This document shows positions 12,640-25,399 of a stretch of 64,000 nt of DNA, in pieces; positions within the stretch are counted from its first letter, which is position 1; the number at the start of each line of letters is the position of its first letter. The notes beneath the pieces were generated by a model. The model had not been told where the DNA came from and did not search any database. It saw only the letters and a list, made by a program, of their open reading frames with translations. Source of the stretch: Cyclina sinensis (taxonomy: Eukaryota; Mollusca; Bivalvia; Venerida; Veneridae); contig JAAONU010000004.1 in the NCBI GenBank assembly GCA_012932295.1, positions 6,829,030 through 6,893,029 of the forward strand, in the 5' to 3' direction. The position numbers and the translations under genes were made by a program.

Positions 12640-13921
12640 TTCAGTTGTGTCTATGATTTTCAAGGTCATATTTCTGCATGTCAAATGAAAGACAGTGTCC
12701 AGATGTATCTGATGTCCAGATATGAACAGCTGCAAGAAACATTGACAAGCGATTATGCCCAATAAATATCTTATATCTAGGTAGCCTAAGAATATAACAT
12801 CATACACTAGTGATCCACAAATGCTTCATTACAGAGGAACAAAACCAATAAGGGGTCATGGTCTTATTTCAGCATGCCAAATGAAAAATAATCAAATGTA
12901 ACTTAAGTCCAAATAACAAGACCATGACTTAAATAATAATGAAGTTTTATCGGTTTAAAATGACCTTTGTCCTCAATGGCCAAGGTCCAATCGGGTGTAA
13001 AGGTCATACTTCAAATTAAAGACAATGTCCAGATGTATCTAATGTCCAAGGATGAAGGTCATAGCTTAAAAATATTGAAGTTATGGAGGTTAAAAAATTT
13101 GACCTCTGACCTTAATCTTCAAGGTAAAATTGGGTTCAAAGTCATATTTCAGCATATTAAATGAGAAACAATTTTCATATTTATTATGTGTCCAAATCTG
13201 AAGACCATAGCTTGAATAACAAGAACTGTCACTGTAAGATGACAGTGCCCCCGAAGTGGTGCTTTGACTTTGGGCTGAGACAAGTCTTTCAAGGGTTAAG
13301 GTCAAATAAATATAGGTCAGTGGGAAGGTCTTGTCCAAAGGGATGTTGTATCCAAGTATGAAGTAAATCCACTAACTAATACGGAAGTTATGGTCAATGT
13401 TAAAGTTTTTGGACAATTGAATCTTCAAGGTGAAGGTCATTCAGGAGTCAAGGTCAAACAAATACAGGTAAATGGGAAGGTCTTGTCCAAAGGGGTGTTG
13501 TGTTCAAGTATGAAGTAAATCAACTTACTACTGAGGAAGTTACAGTCAATAGTAAAGTGTTTGGACAATTGGATCTTCAAGGTGAAAATCATTCAGGGGT
13601 CAAGGTCAAATAAATACAGGTCAGTGGGAAGGTCTTGTCCACAGGAGTGTTGTATCCAAGTATGAAGTAAATCCACTTACTAATACGGAGGTTATGGCCA
13701 ATGTTAAAGTTTTTGGGGAATCGGATCTTCAAAGTGAAGGTCATTCTGGAGTCAAGGTCAAATAAATATAGGTAAATGGGAAGGTCTTTTCCAAAGGGAT
13801 GTTGTATTCAAGTATGAAGTAAATCCACTTACTAGTAAGGAAGTTATTGCCAATGTTAAAGTTTTCGGACGGGCTGGCGGACGGCCAGTTCAAAAACTAT
13901 ATGCCTCCCTTCGTGGGCATA
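12640..13921 (-). mobile_element. Minus-strand array element, two unit types
   Basis: The 5' end is at the right edge on the minus strand. ATGCCTCCCTTCGTGGGCAT (13901-13920) can fold as ATGCC/GGCAT, and the neighbouring 13870-13890 carries GGACGG repeats (CCGTCC on the element strand). Inward come about four units of 155-175 bp containing 'gggaaggtcttgtccaaagg' and 'aagtatgaagtaaatcca' (about 13325, 13480, 13630, 13780). Beyond them are about four units of another type containing 'aaggtcatatttcagcatgtcaaatga' (12660-13180). Both unit types carry TCAAGGTCA-like motifs. No convincing 3' terminus was found near 12600. There is no coding capacity. Confidence 0.65.
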
Positions 13922-13974
13922 ATGATGGCCTTATACATGTTTAGATAACTGATCTATTAACTCCTATAAGTTTC

Positions 13975-14375
13975 TATGTGAATCTGATAAGCTCCGGTGC
14001 AGGGCTAGTTTGACCGCTTGGGAAATAATTTGCACATCTTGTTAAAGGTTGACTAGGCGATATTTATACTGTGGACCTTTTGTTGAAGATGTTCTAGTTT
14101 TCCTATATAATTCAAAGTAAATCTATCGGTTGCCATGGCAACTGGAGTTCTGCATGGAATGCAATTCTTGGAACAACTTTGAAAGTCCTTCACTTAAGGA
14201 ACATACTTGCCTAATTAAATTGAGATCAAACATAAAGTTTTTGAGAAGTTTTCAAAAGTTTTTTCATTTAAAGTTCATTTGTAAATCTATTGATTGTCAT
14301 GGCAACCAGAGGTGTGCATTTTGCCATATGAACTTAAAAGTAAAGGTCAAGGTCACATTACACCATGTCAAATGA
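13975..14375. repeat. Decayed tandem array, two units
   Basis: Two units of about 165 bp share 'gtaaatctat(c/t)g(g/a)ttg(c/t)catggcaac(t/c)(g)gag' (around 14115 and 14280). The second continues into 'aaggtcaaggtcaca' and 'catgtcaaatgaaaaac', a phrase that also occurs in the array at 12640-13200. The minus-strand element at 14379 abuts it directly. Confidence 0.55.
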
Positions 14376-14378
14376 AAA

Positions 14379-15050
14379 ACAAAAGGGCCATGATGGTCAT
14401 GGATCGCTCTCCTGAGTATTTGTCTGTGGGTTTGCTGTCATGCAAACGTTAAAAGCAGTATAACATTTTCTAACTGAAGATTTGTAGATGCAATCTGAAA
14501 CATCAGTCAATAAATAAAGGCTCGATGACAGTAAGTAGGAAAATCTATGATTAGCTGCAGTGATCCTGACCTTGACCCTGACCCAGTGACCTCAAACCGC
14601 ACAAAAATAGAAAGTAGAAAATAGAAAATAGAAAAAGCCTTTAAGTTAGTGACCTTGATCTTGAGCCAATGACCTTAAACTCCACCTAAGGATAAAGGTT
14701 CATGCATGGAAACTACATATCAAATATCAGTGATATTGATTTATAGATGAAGGCTCTAAGAGGTTAAGTAAATATATATATTTTTAGCCTCAGTGACCTC
14801 AATCCAGTTTAACGTAAGAGGTTCATGCAAGGTGTCTACATACCAAATATTTAAAATATCAATCATCAAATAAAGGTTGTATGACAAAAAGTAGAAAAAC
14901 TATTTCTAGTCTTAAAGACCTGGACCTTTACCCGGTAACCTCAAACTCCACGTAACGGTAGTACTTAATGCAACCAAGAGGTACATACCAAATATCCAAT
15001 ATATTGGTCTTAAAATGAAGGCTAGTGTTTTTTTGAGAAGATTTTTGAAG
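14379..15050 (-). mobile_element. Minus-strand array element, 3' end intact, 5' lost
   Basis: Read on the minus strand, the left edge is AGGAGAGCGATCC followed by a hairpin (GACCATCATGGCCC) and TTTTGT. It corresponds motif for motif to the 3' end of the plus-strand element at 33930-36664 (GGTGAGCGAT, hairpin GGGCCATCATGGCCC, TCTTGT). The body holds diverged units with 'aaagtagaaaa', 'tgaccttgaccctgaccc' and 'cctcaaactccac(c/g)ta'. The matching 5' hairpin (AGCTCACC...) is absent, and the body fades into a simple repeat near 15050, so this copy is truncated. Confidence 0.65.
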
Positions 15051-15141
15051 TTCGCTATTTTATCTATAACACACACACAAAACCACACAAGGCTGGTGGT
15101 TTTTGAGAAGATTTTTGAAGTTCGCTATTTTATCTAATAAC

Positions 15142-15174
<33 letters not shown>

Positions 15175-15175
15175 C
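15021..15175 (+). repeat. 70-bp tandem duplication with CA/CG run
   Basis: The phrase 'ttttgagaagatttttgaagttcgctattttatct' occurs at 15031 and again at 15101, a direct duplication of about 70 bp. The second copy runs into (CA)n, then (CG)n, then CA again (about 15141-15178). Alternating purine-pyrimidine DNA of this kind can adopt Z-DNA. Open frames across it are low-complexity artefacts. Confidence 0.8.
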
Positions 15176-15190
15176 ACACGTCAATCGAAG

Positions 15191-15222
15191 ATGCCACCGC
15201 ATCGGAGATTCTGCGGTGGCAT
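15191..15222. repeat. Perfect 11-bp inverted repeat
   Basis: ATGCCACCGCA (15191-15201) is exactly reverse-complemented by TGCGGTGGCAT (15212-15222), with a 10-base loop. It is GC-rich in an AT-rich setting. It resembles the ATGCC...GGCAT hairpins that open array elements at 597, 13901 and 48266, so it may be the orphaned 5' end of a minus-strand element whose body was replaced by the adjacent simple repeat. Confidence 0.75.
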
Positions 15223-15224
15223 AA

Positions 15225-16390
15225 AACAATTTTTACTATAACCAAATCGTTAACTAATGGTTTTTAACACGTTCTTTTTCTTGTGTCTAAAACAATCTGC
15301 ATTATTTGTAAAAACAAACAGTTCCCACGCAACCCTTAGAAATAACATGTCAAACACATGATAACAAATAAATTGTTTTTGAAATTGAGTTTTTTGCTTA
15401 TCATTTGAAAACGCTTGAACTTTTAATGATGTATTTTTCAATCCTTTTTAAAAACAAGTTTCGTCACAACATTGTCATAAGGTTGCATTCAAGTAGCATT
15501 AGTAATCCAATGTCCATGACTTCTCGGTTGTTCACGTGGTATCATCATCATCTATAACAAGCTTTAAGTAAACTCACCTTAACTTTTATTTGATTGTGTT
15601 ATTTTCTGCCCGACATTTGTTGAGCATATTCGTTGAAAGCTGAGAACATGATTATCACAAAAACAACTAAATTATGGAGAGTAATTTCTAACACGGCTTC
15701 ATTCATTTAGTAATCAAAACACTCTCCCAGTTAAGGAGTGACTCAAGTGCACTGAGCGAAGAAACTGTGGATAAAAAGTGTGTGTGTGTAGGGCATTTTT
15801 TTCTAAAGATCAAGTTCACGTGGAATATAAATTGATAATAATCATAAATAAATCCCTTCCTTTGCTTACATTTTATTAGTCTGCGTCAAAACTAATATGT
15901 TATCAGCGAACAATGAATAAATTAATTTTTATTTCATATCTTGGTAAAACAATGTCGCCGAAAGCCTTTTCAAAGAATTAATGTTACAAGCATATTGAAA
16001 TCCTTTGGGAAGTTGGGCAGTGACTCTTTTTGTTGTCAATGACACTTTCAGCCATTTAGGAGTATTAAATAACAACGGACAAACACAGGAAGAATGAAAT
16101 CAGTCCTTAAAATCATTTATTTACAATTCTAAAGTCATTATTTTTTGTTTGAGTTAAGGGCTTATCTAAGGCTACATGCTGCACAGATACTCAATATAAG
16201 AGTTCTGGATCAAATCACAGATACATGAAAATCACAATAAGACAAAAGTACACAAGCGAAAAATTAGATATTAAGAAAACACTGGTAAAAATGGCAAGTA
16301 CTGAACAATTGTCTGTGTTGGGAATAGTTTTGTTTCAGACGCCAGAATTTTGTCTGTGACAGCCATCGTCTAATGATGGTGTGTAGATAA
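15225..16390. other. AT-rich sequence without recognisable features
   Basis: No gene, tRNA-like sequence or array was recognised between the hairpin at 15191 and the minisatellite at 16395. Confidence 0.45.
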
Positions 16391-16394
16391 TGAT

Positions 16395-16770
16395 TTATCA
16401 GGAAGTAATCGAGTAACCAATGGAAGGTTTAACAGAATTGTTTTGAATTATTAATGAAGGGGTTAAGACAAAGGTTATCAAGTTAACATAGATGGGGTTT
16501 ATCAGAAATATTTGAATATAACACTGGGGATTTTTATCAGAAGGTTATTGACTAAACAAAGAAGGGGCTTATCAGAAGATTATGGAGTTAACAACGGAGG
16601 GGTTTATAAGAAAAGTATGGAGTAAACAAAGAAGGGGTTTAAAAGAGGGTAATGGAGTTACCATTGGAGGGCTTTATCAGAAGAGTATGGAGTAAACAAA
16701 GAAGTATTTAAGGAAAAATAAAAGGTTATTAAATTAAAAACTGAGTTTTTTTTTCAGAAGGATAACAGTG
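16395..16770 (+). repeat. Minisatellite, units about 38 bp
   Basis: About nine imperfect units carry the pattern 'ttatcagaag-(g)ttatggagtaaacaaagaagggg'. Alternating variants ('gagttaacaacggagg' and 'gagtaaacaaagaagg') suggest partial two-unit periodicity. Units at both ends are the most diverged, as expected for an ageing tandem array. It encodes nothing. Confidence 0.85.
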
Positions 16771-16779
16771 GAGATTTGT

Positions 16780-19285
16780 TCTTGTAACTCTTAATTTTCC
16801 GTCCTTAGATAGGTAAAAAATGTCTTCTAAGTTTTGTTGTAAAAAAATCTGCGGTGATCAAACTTCCATCACAAATGAATTTACGATACGATATAATGAC
16901 CTGTACTTGACCCCTACTGACGATTAATAATATCTAAAAAATACCCACATTCCGTCAAGAACAATGTTTCTAAGATTAACTAAAGATGGAAAAAAAAGTT
17001 CCTAACTAGATCATGAAAATGTGTCTGCTTAATATGTTCCCTAGTACTAACATTAAATTCACATTGCTCATTTTGATTTCCGGCAAATTTCTAATAACAA
17101 CAGTTTGTTCCTTGCGTTTACCTGGCCACAATAAGGTCTTGATTTATCTTTTACCTTGCTTTTGATGTCTTATTATCAGTTATATCAAACTTAACTTACT
17201 GACTGTGTCGAATTTAAGAAGAATTTCTGACGTTTGATCTCAGCAAAAATAAACTTACCAACCGATTTTAATGCGTAGGCTGTTTCATTAAAGAAGACAT
17301 AGACAAATAAACAACAGAAATATGACTCACACTTGTAACGTGTACAAATAACATGTTAGTTGTAATCAGGATTTTTAAAGTAAACCCATTTAGTCAAGTG
17401 TTATTTACATTAAGCACGATCTGGGAGGTCGAAATCTAATTATGTCGTAATGAATCCTAGATTTCAAACAAATTTATTTCAACATTATTTACCTCATACG
17501 GGTTTATTGAATATATTTATGTGACCCGATGGTCTGTGTTTATTTCCCCCTGAATCAGGTTTGATGAACACAGATTTATTTGTCTTAAGCATATTTTAGA
17601 GTTAAGAGCTAAATTAAAGTAATATTCTTGGATTAACGCTTAGAACACTTTTTTTTATTTCAAAACATTCATATTGTGTCAGGCTGAATAACAAGTTCGA
17701 CTCTGCATATTGTAAATTAACGCAATGTGTACATTTTTGTTAAAGATTACGTGTTCTGCAATCTGAAATTGTAAAAATCAGAATATTCAATATTTTTCAA
17801 ACATCCAATAGAGCTTCCTGAAAACAGTCGATTTGATGTAAGGAAAGTGATAAATGTCTCTATGGTAATTTTCAAACTGTCTATAAATCCTGATCAATTC
17901 TCGAATTTATTTCTCTACTTTGTCATAAATGTAAAATATTTCCTAAACTTTATTGGCTTCTTTAGTCTTAATTTAATGTAATTCGTTGAGTTACTAGAAA
18001 GAATCAATTTTATGTACTTGTGACAATTTAGATGTAAGAAAATGATTATTTATTGCATCAGGTTATTGGCTCATAACAGAACAAAATACGTAAACTGTAA
18101 ATAAACATGATTTACACTGTAAAGAACATGAATATAATGCTCAATGTAATCAATTAGATTTGAGTATTTTGACATTATAACATAGAAAAATAACTGTTTA
18201 CAATTCTCATTTGCATAGTTAATGCAAACTGCGACATTTTATATGCAAACTTTGATTTGAATGATTTCGGGCTCATTAATATAGCTCATTAATCTTTCAT
18301 TCAAGTACTTATTCTTTAATAAACGTTGACTTAGTTCATTTTATACATTCCACACATATCATCTTCTACTTTTCAACACAATTTGCATTTTATCTTTCTT
18401 GGAAATATTGTCCCTTTTAAATTTTTTTTCTTTATCTCTGTATATTTATAATTATATATCATGTTTTAAACATTTGCCATAATTCGGTGTTATTGTAAAT
18501 TCTGCACAGGCGAAATAGCGTTGTCTTGTCAAATATTAATTTAAACTTATGATTACCAAAATTTATAATTTCAATTTCAGTCATTTCATAACCGGAAGGC
18601 TATCGTATTAAACATTTTGAAAGTTTAAAATGTGTCAGTTATGATGTATTCGATTCATAACCAAGATACCAACAACAAATATCACGAGCAGGTACTCCAT
18701 TTTTCTCAGATAATTATTTCTATTTTTTTTTCACAAACATTCCAATCAGTTCTGAGTAGGGTGGTTTATTTCATTCTATGCAGAACGACAGAACAGATAT
18801 TTCTACCTTATCATTACAAGTTTTATCTGTCGGCTGTGGCTATTCTTAAACTCAGTAATCCAAACATCTTGTGAGAAAAACGAAGTGCTATTGAATAAAA
18901 GTCAAGGTTTGTGTTGCATGATTGTATTTGTATAAAAGACAAAATCAAACACCTACGTCTTTGGCTAGCCTAAGACGTTTTTTAGATAAAGTAGATGACG
19001 ATTAAGCAACAGTAAGCAAATTACGTATTTTCCTATGGAAAATGCAAGACATACTTGAAGTAAAATCTGTCCTAATGATGCTGGCTCCACCAGTACGACT
19101 GACAGCCCTTAGCTTTGAGATATGCCATACATTATGTAATAAAACCATTTCACAGACAATTCAGGATCCTTATCCAGGAAAAGTAATAAATTTATACTAT
19201 ATAATAAGTGATAACACACCTTTTTCGTTCTCTTAACAGTGTATCGTTTCGAAACAACATATTTCATACACTGTCTAAAACATTA
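16780..19285. other. AT-rich sequence without recognisable features
   Basis: Nothing was supported here except the short repeat at about 19040-19170, listed separately. The frames at 18632-18874 and 19042-19236 show no family resemblance. Confidence 0.45.
19040..19170 (+). repeat. Diverged repeat shared with 4945-5050, copy 2
   Basis: It contains 'actgacagccctt', 'gccatacattatgtaa' and 'tttcacagacaat' in the same order and spacing as the block at 4945-5050, allowing small indels. Confidence 0.45.
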
Positions 19286-19290
19286 AATTA

Positions 19291-19862
19291 AGCTCACTTG
19301 AGTATAATGTGTTCAAGGTGAGCTTTTGTGGTCGCCCTGTGTCAGTCAGGCGTCGTGCAGTATAAGTCGCTATCTTTTAACTTTAAACATGAACTCATTT
19401 TAAAAATCTTCGTAGAGTTAATGAAACTTTGCGGGCCTGTTTCAGGCAAGAAGCTGTACTAAAATTATTCAAAGACTCTTATTCCAAGCAGAACTTTACA
19501 TGCTATGAAAATTATAAAAAAAACAGTCTTGTCTAAAACCACCAGGCATAGAGCTCTGAAAAACTGTTTTACACAGACTTGTGTAGACAATCTCTTTAAA
19601 TATCAGAAACCACAAGACTGAGAATTATAACACAGTGTCATATGTTTAACCTAAAATAGGCTAATTTAAGGTAATTACAGAGGCATATGGAAACCTTTAA
19701 AGTTTTTTTTTCATATTAAACCAAATAGCCAAAAGTTTTTAGCTTGGCATGCAGCATTTTCTAGTCATTTCTTTTATCTAAATAATAAATCCATTATTCG
19801 CACTAGTCGTTTTAGCAGTAATACTCGGTTGAGCGGTTAAGGCCTATCGATGGCCTCTTGTT
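19291..19862 (+). mobile_element. Short AGCTCAC-family array element, both ends
   Basis: The 5' hairpin is AGCTCACTTGA...TTCAAGGTGAGCT (19291-19324), followed by 'tttgtggtcgccctgtgtcag'. The 3' end is GGTTGAGCGG, hairpin AGGCC-TATCGAT-GGCCT (19840-19856) and CTTGTT. Its body has one or two decayed units with 'accac(c)aggcatagagctctgaaa', the kind of phrase used in the units of the larger relative at 33930-36664. It is therefore a 570-bp non-autonomous member of the same family, complete at both ends but with most of the tandem array missing. Confidence 0.75.
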
Positions 19863-19869
19863 ATTGTTT

Positions 19870-21360
19870 ATTTTGTTTTAAAAGAATAATAAAATAGATA
19901 ATGACTATAGCGTGACCATGATATGATAAAATAACGGCAAAGATCAAAGGAGAAAATTTTGGAGAAACATTGCAAATATTGTAACGCATAATCTTTTTCT
20001 CTTGGGAACACCATAAATGACAAAAATGTTTCAGATTTACCAACATCAGACACCACTGAATGCTGGAACGTGAGACAAAACAATTTTAAAAGGTTACGGA
20101 AAATGGGAAAACGTTCCTACATTTTGTTAGTGAGACAAAAGGAGTGTGTTGTTTAACCGATTTGTTTTTATTACTGAAAACAACTGATTCGTGCATTGTA
20201 ACAATGTCATAAGTATGGTAAAAAGTTAAAGCTTTTGTGTAAATGCAATATACTTCAGACAAGAAGAGACATGATAAAAGTAATCCATATATTAAATTGT
20301 TTTTGGAAGATTAGAAGGCATTTTGTTGAGTAATGACGGTTGACTAGATTTTGGTATTTGTGAGAATGTATCCTTTTTCATAACAAGATTCAGCAACGCA
20401 GAATTCATTCTGTTTCTAAATATGAGATGTTAATTGGCTATTTTTAAAATAAATGTGTACAAGTTGCCATTTGCCTATAAGATAATCTTCTATAGCAAGT
20501 CTCTGTAAATCCTCTATTCAATAGTTTTTGAAAGAAACATTTTGTCATATAGTATTTAGTTAGTACTTAAAATAACTTGAAAATAACCTTCTATTATATT
20601 TAAGCGATTGAGTATGTCTGCCGCGTTTCATCTATAAACTTGTCAAAAATAAGGAAGTCTGGTATTATTTGTCTTTTTTTGCGAACTTCTATCGGAAATT
20701 AAACTTAAATTAAAGACTGAAAGGTTCTCTCCAGACATAAAAGTAACCCAATAATAGACTTAGCCTAAGGCTGCATATATAAAATTTCGAGATTGCTGAG
20801 GTCGTCAAGGGCTCTGCCGTAAAAGAAGCAAACTGTCTTACTATTTAGATACTTTCACTTCAGTGGCTTAATTTCGTATATGTATAGATAATTCAGCATA
20901 GTTTCAGTTGACATGGAAAGCAAATAAAAACTTTATACATACCACGAAAAAAGGCTAACTTCAACTTACCAGAAGGTTCAGAACATTTCTAGATGTGAAT
21001 GAAAACGTGTTAAAATGCCGTTCTTGTCTTGTATTTGACGTAAACAAAATAAATACTGCTGGAATGATGTTCTTTATTTTCGTGTTAAGTATTTAACATT
21101 GGAAATTTGTGGTTGAAACCAGTACAATCTGATAATGTAGGTGCAGTCTAATTAAAGTTTAAAATGGGCAACAAAAACATGTGAACAAACATGAAAACAT
21201 AGAAGTATGAATAAGAATGTTGAAAGTGTGCAACATGACAACAATTTTATACAATACTATCTTACAGTGATTACAAAAAAGGACCAAATCATCACTACAA
21301 AATAGTAGTTTAAGCTTTATCCAGAAATTACAGAGACATTTAAACAAATGCAGTTTTATA
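19870..21360. other. AT-rich sequence without recognisable features
   Basis: No gene or repeat was recognised. The minus-strand 110-codon frame at 21159-21491 is partly made of the 23-bp tandem repeat that follows and has no family resemblance. Confidence 0.45.
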
Positions 21361-21363
21361 AAG

Positions 21364-21434
21364 ATAACCATACATGATCCAACATGATAACCATACATAA
21401 TCCAACATGATAACCATACATGATCCAACATGAT
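21364..21434 (+). repeat. 23-bp tandem repeat, three copies
   Basis: Three units of 'ataaccatacatgatccaac' plus 'atg' follow one another. The middle unit has a single substitution. High identity suggests a recent expansion. Confidence 0.9.
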
Positions 21435-21439
21435 ATTTC

Positions 21440-24400
21440 TTAAGGGATGGTCGTGTCCTTGTGTTTGTACAAATACTCTCAATTGTTTCAAGAATTAAAA
21501 CGGTTTTGAAAATAAGTTTTCGATTTTAAAACTTTTGTTATCTATTCTTTCCTGTATTTGTATACTTCATTGACAAATCATGTGAGGAAAAATGTAATGA
21601 TTAATTCTCCCACAATTCTCTCTATAATTTGACTGACATCAGATTACAAAGACATTGCTCACTAGAGCCTTATTTATACATGATTCAAAAACAGTTTTAA
21701 CTATATATATATATTCAACAGAAATTCTCCCATTTATTTCTCACAGTTCAATATCTGCAACGGTTAAGCGGAGCTCAGTGTACTGACGAAAATAACAAAT
21801 AGTAAAAGCTGTCTGCCTGTAGCTTATCCCCAGAAAAAATGTGTACATTGTAGAATTTGAATATTTAAAATAATGACTTTGACGTCGCTACCATTGGAGA
21901 CAAAATATATTGAATGATAAGTAATAACTATATTAATGAAAACTTTTCATTTGATTATTGTGTACTCAATCAGCCAGAATGTTTGTTTTTTTTAAAATTA
22001 AAATCCTCTTCTTAGCATATCTAATATCTTGTTCGGGCGTCTTGAATATTAGCAAGCTTATACGACTTTTTTCATGTTCAGAGGCTGAAACATATCCAAA
22101 GATATTATTACACCATGGGCCCACTTTCAACCGTGATTTCCTGCTTTTTGCTTGATTACAACCACTTGTATAAAATGTTATCATGTAAAGATGTCATTTT
22201 CAAATTTATTAATAGGCAATCACATGTATAACAAATTATCAAAAAATGTTCAGAGTAATTATTTAAGCAAAGATTCGTCTCACTTATTTGCATATATGAT
22301 TCATTTTGTTATGAGACTTTTACAATCAGAAAGAACATTAATTTCTTTATCGGCGCCTTCTTGGAGTTTAGCAAAAATGCAAACTCATATATCACCCCGA
22401 AAATTCATAACAAAATGTAAAACTGAACTTTCTAAACTTTCCAAAGTTGTCTTAACAGTCATTGTTTGCTAAACATTTCTTAGGTCCATGGTCGGGTACC
22501 ATGAGGCAACTGATTTTATTTTAAGTGGTCAAGCTTGATGAATAGATGATGACCTTTAACCTTTAATCATTTAGATTTAGATCTTACTTTCTGTTCAGAA
22601 GTAGGAGGAGTAAGAACGCAGACACTAAAGGGGCGTACGTTTTTAATGCATGCTATTTTCTTCTGTATCTTAAGTTTCTTTTATTCATAGTTTGAAACAC
22701 AATTTCATGACAAACTTTTACATGATGTTACATATCTGACGTGTGTGAAATACTTAAATCACTTGAAAAATATCTTTTAAAAGAAAACTTGTACATTTGA
22801 TGTAATCTTACCTCATATCGGAGGCTACTGACTGGTCGTGTATTATATCCGATGACAACGCGAAATGATTTATTGCCAATGTTCCTAAAATTGATAAATT
22901 TCGATGGATTAAAAACCAAATATTTCTCAAAAGACTTCAGTTACTATTGTTCGATTGAAATGATCATAGAAAATTACATTCACAACAAAGCCAAGTCAAC
23001 GCCCTACATATTCTGATAAATCATCTTTTGCGTGCTAATTAGTGTTTTAATGTCGATTGTAAGGTTAAGTTTCGACTGAAGGGTTTGAATGAGCTTAGTT
23101 TTAGGAAAATTGATTCTTTTCCGGTATGGGCTTAAAGAATTTCTGAGGACACTAACGGTAATGTGCAATACTATAGCTTCAAAATGGCAAAATGGCTGCG
23201 AATAATGCGACTCTGATATTGTTCAAATGTTATCTATCTTTTTTCGGAGATTGAAAATAAGCTCTAGGAACGCAAATATATTTAAACATTAAGTTCGGAT
23301 AATTAGTTCTTTCGTTAAAATATCTTTTTCAGAAGGTTAAGCAAAATATTCTAAAAATAGTTTCTATGATATGTGGATTTAAATGCAGAGATTGCATTAA
23401 TCAAAAGAGTTAAAGATAAAAAAAAATCTTCCTGTCTAATATGAAATGCCAAACGTCTGTTACATTGTTTCAATTTCATTGCATGGATTGAAAGTGGTTA
23501 TTTGCAATTGAAATTATTTTGTAAGATTTCCTCCCGTTTCAATAAATTTGTTTTGTAACTAGAGCAAGTGATTTAATCATTTTAATAGCTTTTTGATTAT
23601 TAGTGCTGCACAGGCTCCAGCTGAAAATTGATTAACAGAAACAAGTGCATTTGATAACGTTCTCCATGCAATTAATCATTTCTCAAAATATTCAACCACA
23701 TTTTCCTCCCGAAGACCGTAATTGAATTTGACGGAGAGTTTTATTGACAAGACACCATGTATGACAAATTATCTTTCAATATAATCAAATGATGTTTAAA
23801 CCGCTCTAACAGCCAGTATTAAAAGTTATATCTGGTTTTCATTTTACAGTCGAGCCTTCTTCGAAATAATGGTCACAAATAAGATAAATACCACAATTTG
23901 ATTTAATTATCTGTAAGAACTGCCAACGGGGTTCTACTAACGACGGATATCAGAAACTCATTCTAATGTTGCTGGAAAAGGCTTTATGAATAAACTTGTC
24001 TTTTTGTTTCTTCCGTAAAGAAATTGAAAACGTTTTGAGATTAGCTGTTCAGGAATAATGACTCTCTAATTCTAAGATGACAGTTTTCTCAAATACTTGT
24101 TTGTATTTGTTAAAACATTAAATATCTTTATTCTATTATGTATTATACATTCAGAAGATCTTGTTATCTGCTTGAATATATTCAACGTTGTATTGCTATG
24201 ATGCTGCTCGTACTATGGAAGGGGATATCCGCCAGTGTATGCATACTGCTGTATGACAATTGCATATTGCTTTGTTTAATTCGTTGTTATAATCTGCATT
24301 TCCCCGTGCCTTTGAGTTTATTTCCTCTGCTTGTTGCAAATATCTTGCAGCTTTTGCAACTCGATGTATGTAAATCACACAATTTTTAATGTAAAAGGAA

Positions 24401-25310
24401 AGTGCATATTCGGTTGTTATTCGATTGTGTATAACCTTGAAATGTTGATGCTTATAAGTTCTTACTACTTTTGACGTGGTTCTTTGTGACTATACATCGT
24501 TTAATACACACATAAGCTTTTAAACATCTATTATTTCTTTTCGGTAATTTCGACGTTGAATGTTTGTTTCAGAAGACTTTTAAAGTACACGATTCAGCCT
24601 GGACTCTATGTTTTGCACTCAGTTATGTGTAATGCTTATTAATGTATTAAAACAAATTTTCATATTCACTTAAAGATATCAGTTAGCACAAAGCAATAGC
24701 AAACATGAAACTAACTGAATGCATCTGTAACATGTATTCATATAACGCTGGGAACCTTTTTTTTCGGCAGTTTCCGTAAAAAGGTTAATCATGAACGGTG
24801 TATTGACTAAAAAATACCAGGCAAACTAGTGCAATCCAAGACGGGCAATACAACAATTGCTTTTTCAGAAGTTTATTTCGTTGAGAAATTTGCACTTTCC
24901 TCCCGACAAAAGTACTCCAGGCACCTACATTTCCACTGACCGACTATTATTTCCGTCGTCATCACGTACGTTAGTAAACTCGTAACAATAATTTTCTCTT
25001 TTTGTATTCTATAAAACTAAAAGTAGCAAGAGCATAAGCTGACCAATGCAAATAATCTGTCAGCTACATTAATCATAAATTTGGCTTTCTGTATTTATTT
25101 CATCAATAAAAAAAGTAACAAGGTAAGAGTTGACCATTTCAAAAAGTCACTGAGGTACAAGTTGACCATATTAAGTACAAGCTGAAAACTTTGTTATTCT
25201 TTCTTTTTGCATGCTATAAAGGCACGTTCCCAATTGAAAAAATCGCACGTTTTCCAAATTTTGATAAATAATTTCTCAAGAATATATATAATGCTACAAT
25301 TTTCAGTATA
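21440..25310. other. AT-rich sequence without recognisable features
   Basis: No gene, RNA or array was supported on either strand. The longest frame, 106 codons at 22152-22472, has no recognisable domain. A small hairpin (CATGGT-CGGGT-ACCATG) sits at 22487-22503. Confidence 0.45.
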
Positions 25311-25317
25311 TTAGACT

Positions 25318-25399
25318 GTGCAGCCCACCAGGACTCAAACTCCATACCCTTGGAATACTGTTCCGCTGATCTACTGTCTGAGCCACCCAGCCTCATACA
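25318..25399 (-). repeat. tRNA-like SINE head or tRNA relic
   Basis: On the minus strand the sequence reads as a decayed tRNA. TGGGTGGCTCAGACAGTAGA resembles a polymerase III A box (about 25371-25390), and GGAGTTTGAGTCC resembles a B box (25331-25343), at normal spacing. The acceptor arms do not pair well and CCA context is absent, so a functional tRNA is unlikely. A tRNA-derived SINE 5' part is the better reading. Confidence 0.55.

Noticed and set aside
22152..22472. 106-codon plus-strand frame
   Set aside because: Composition is AT-driven, with no motif, no repeat copy and no splice-site context that I could defend.
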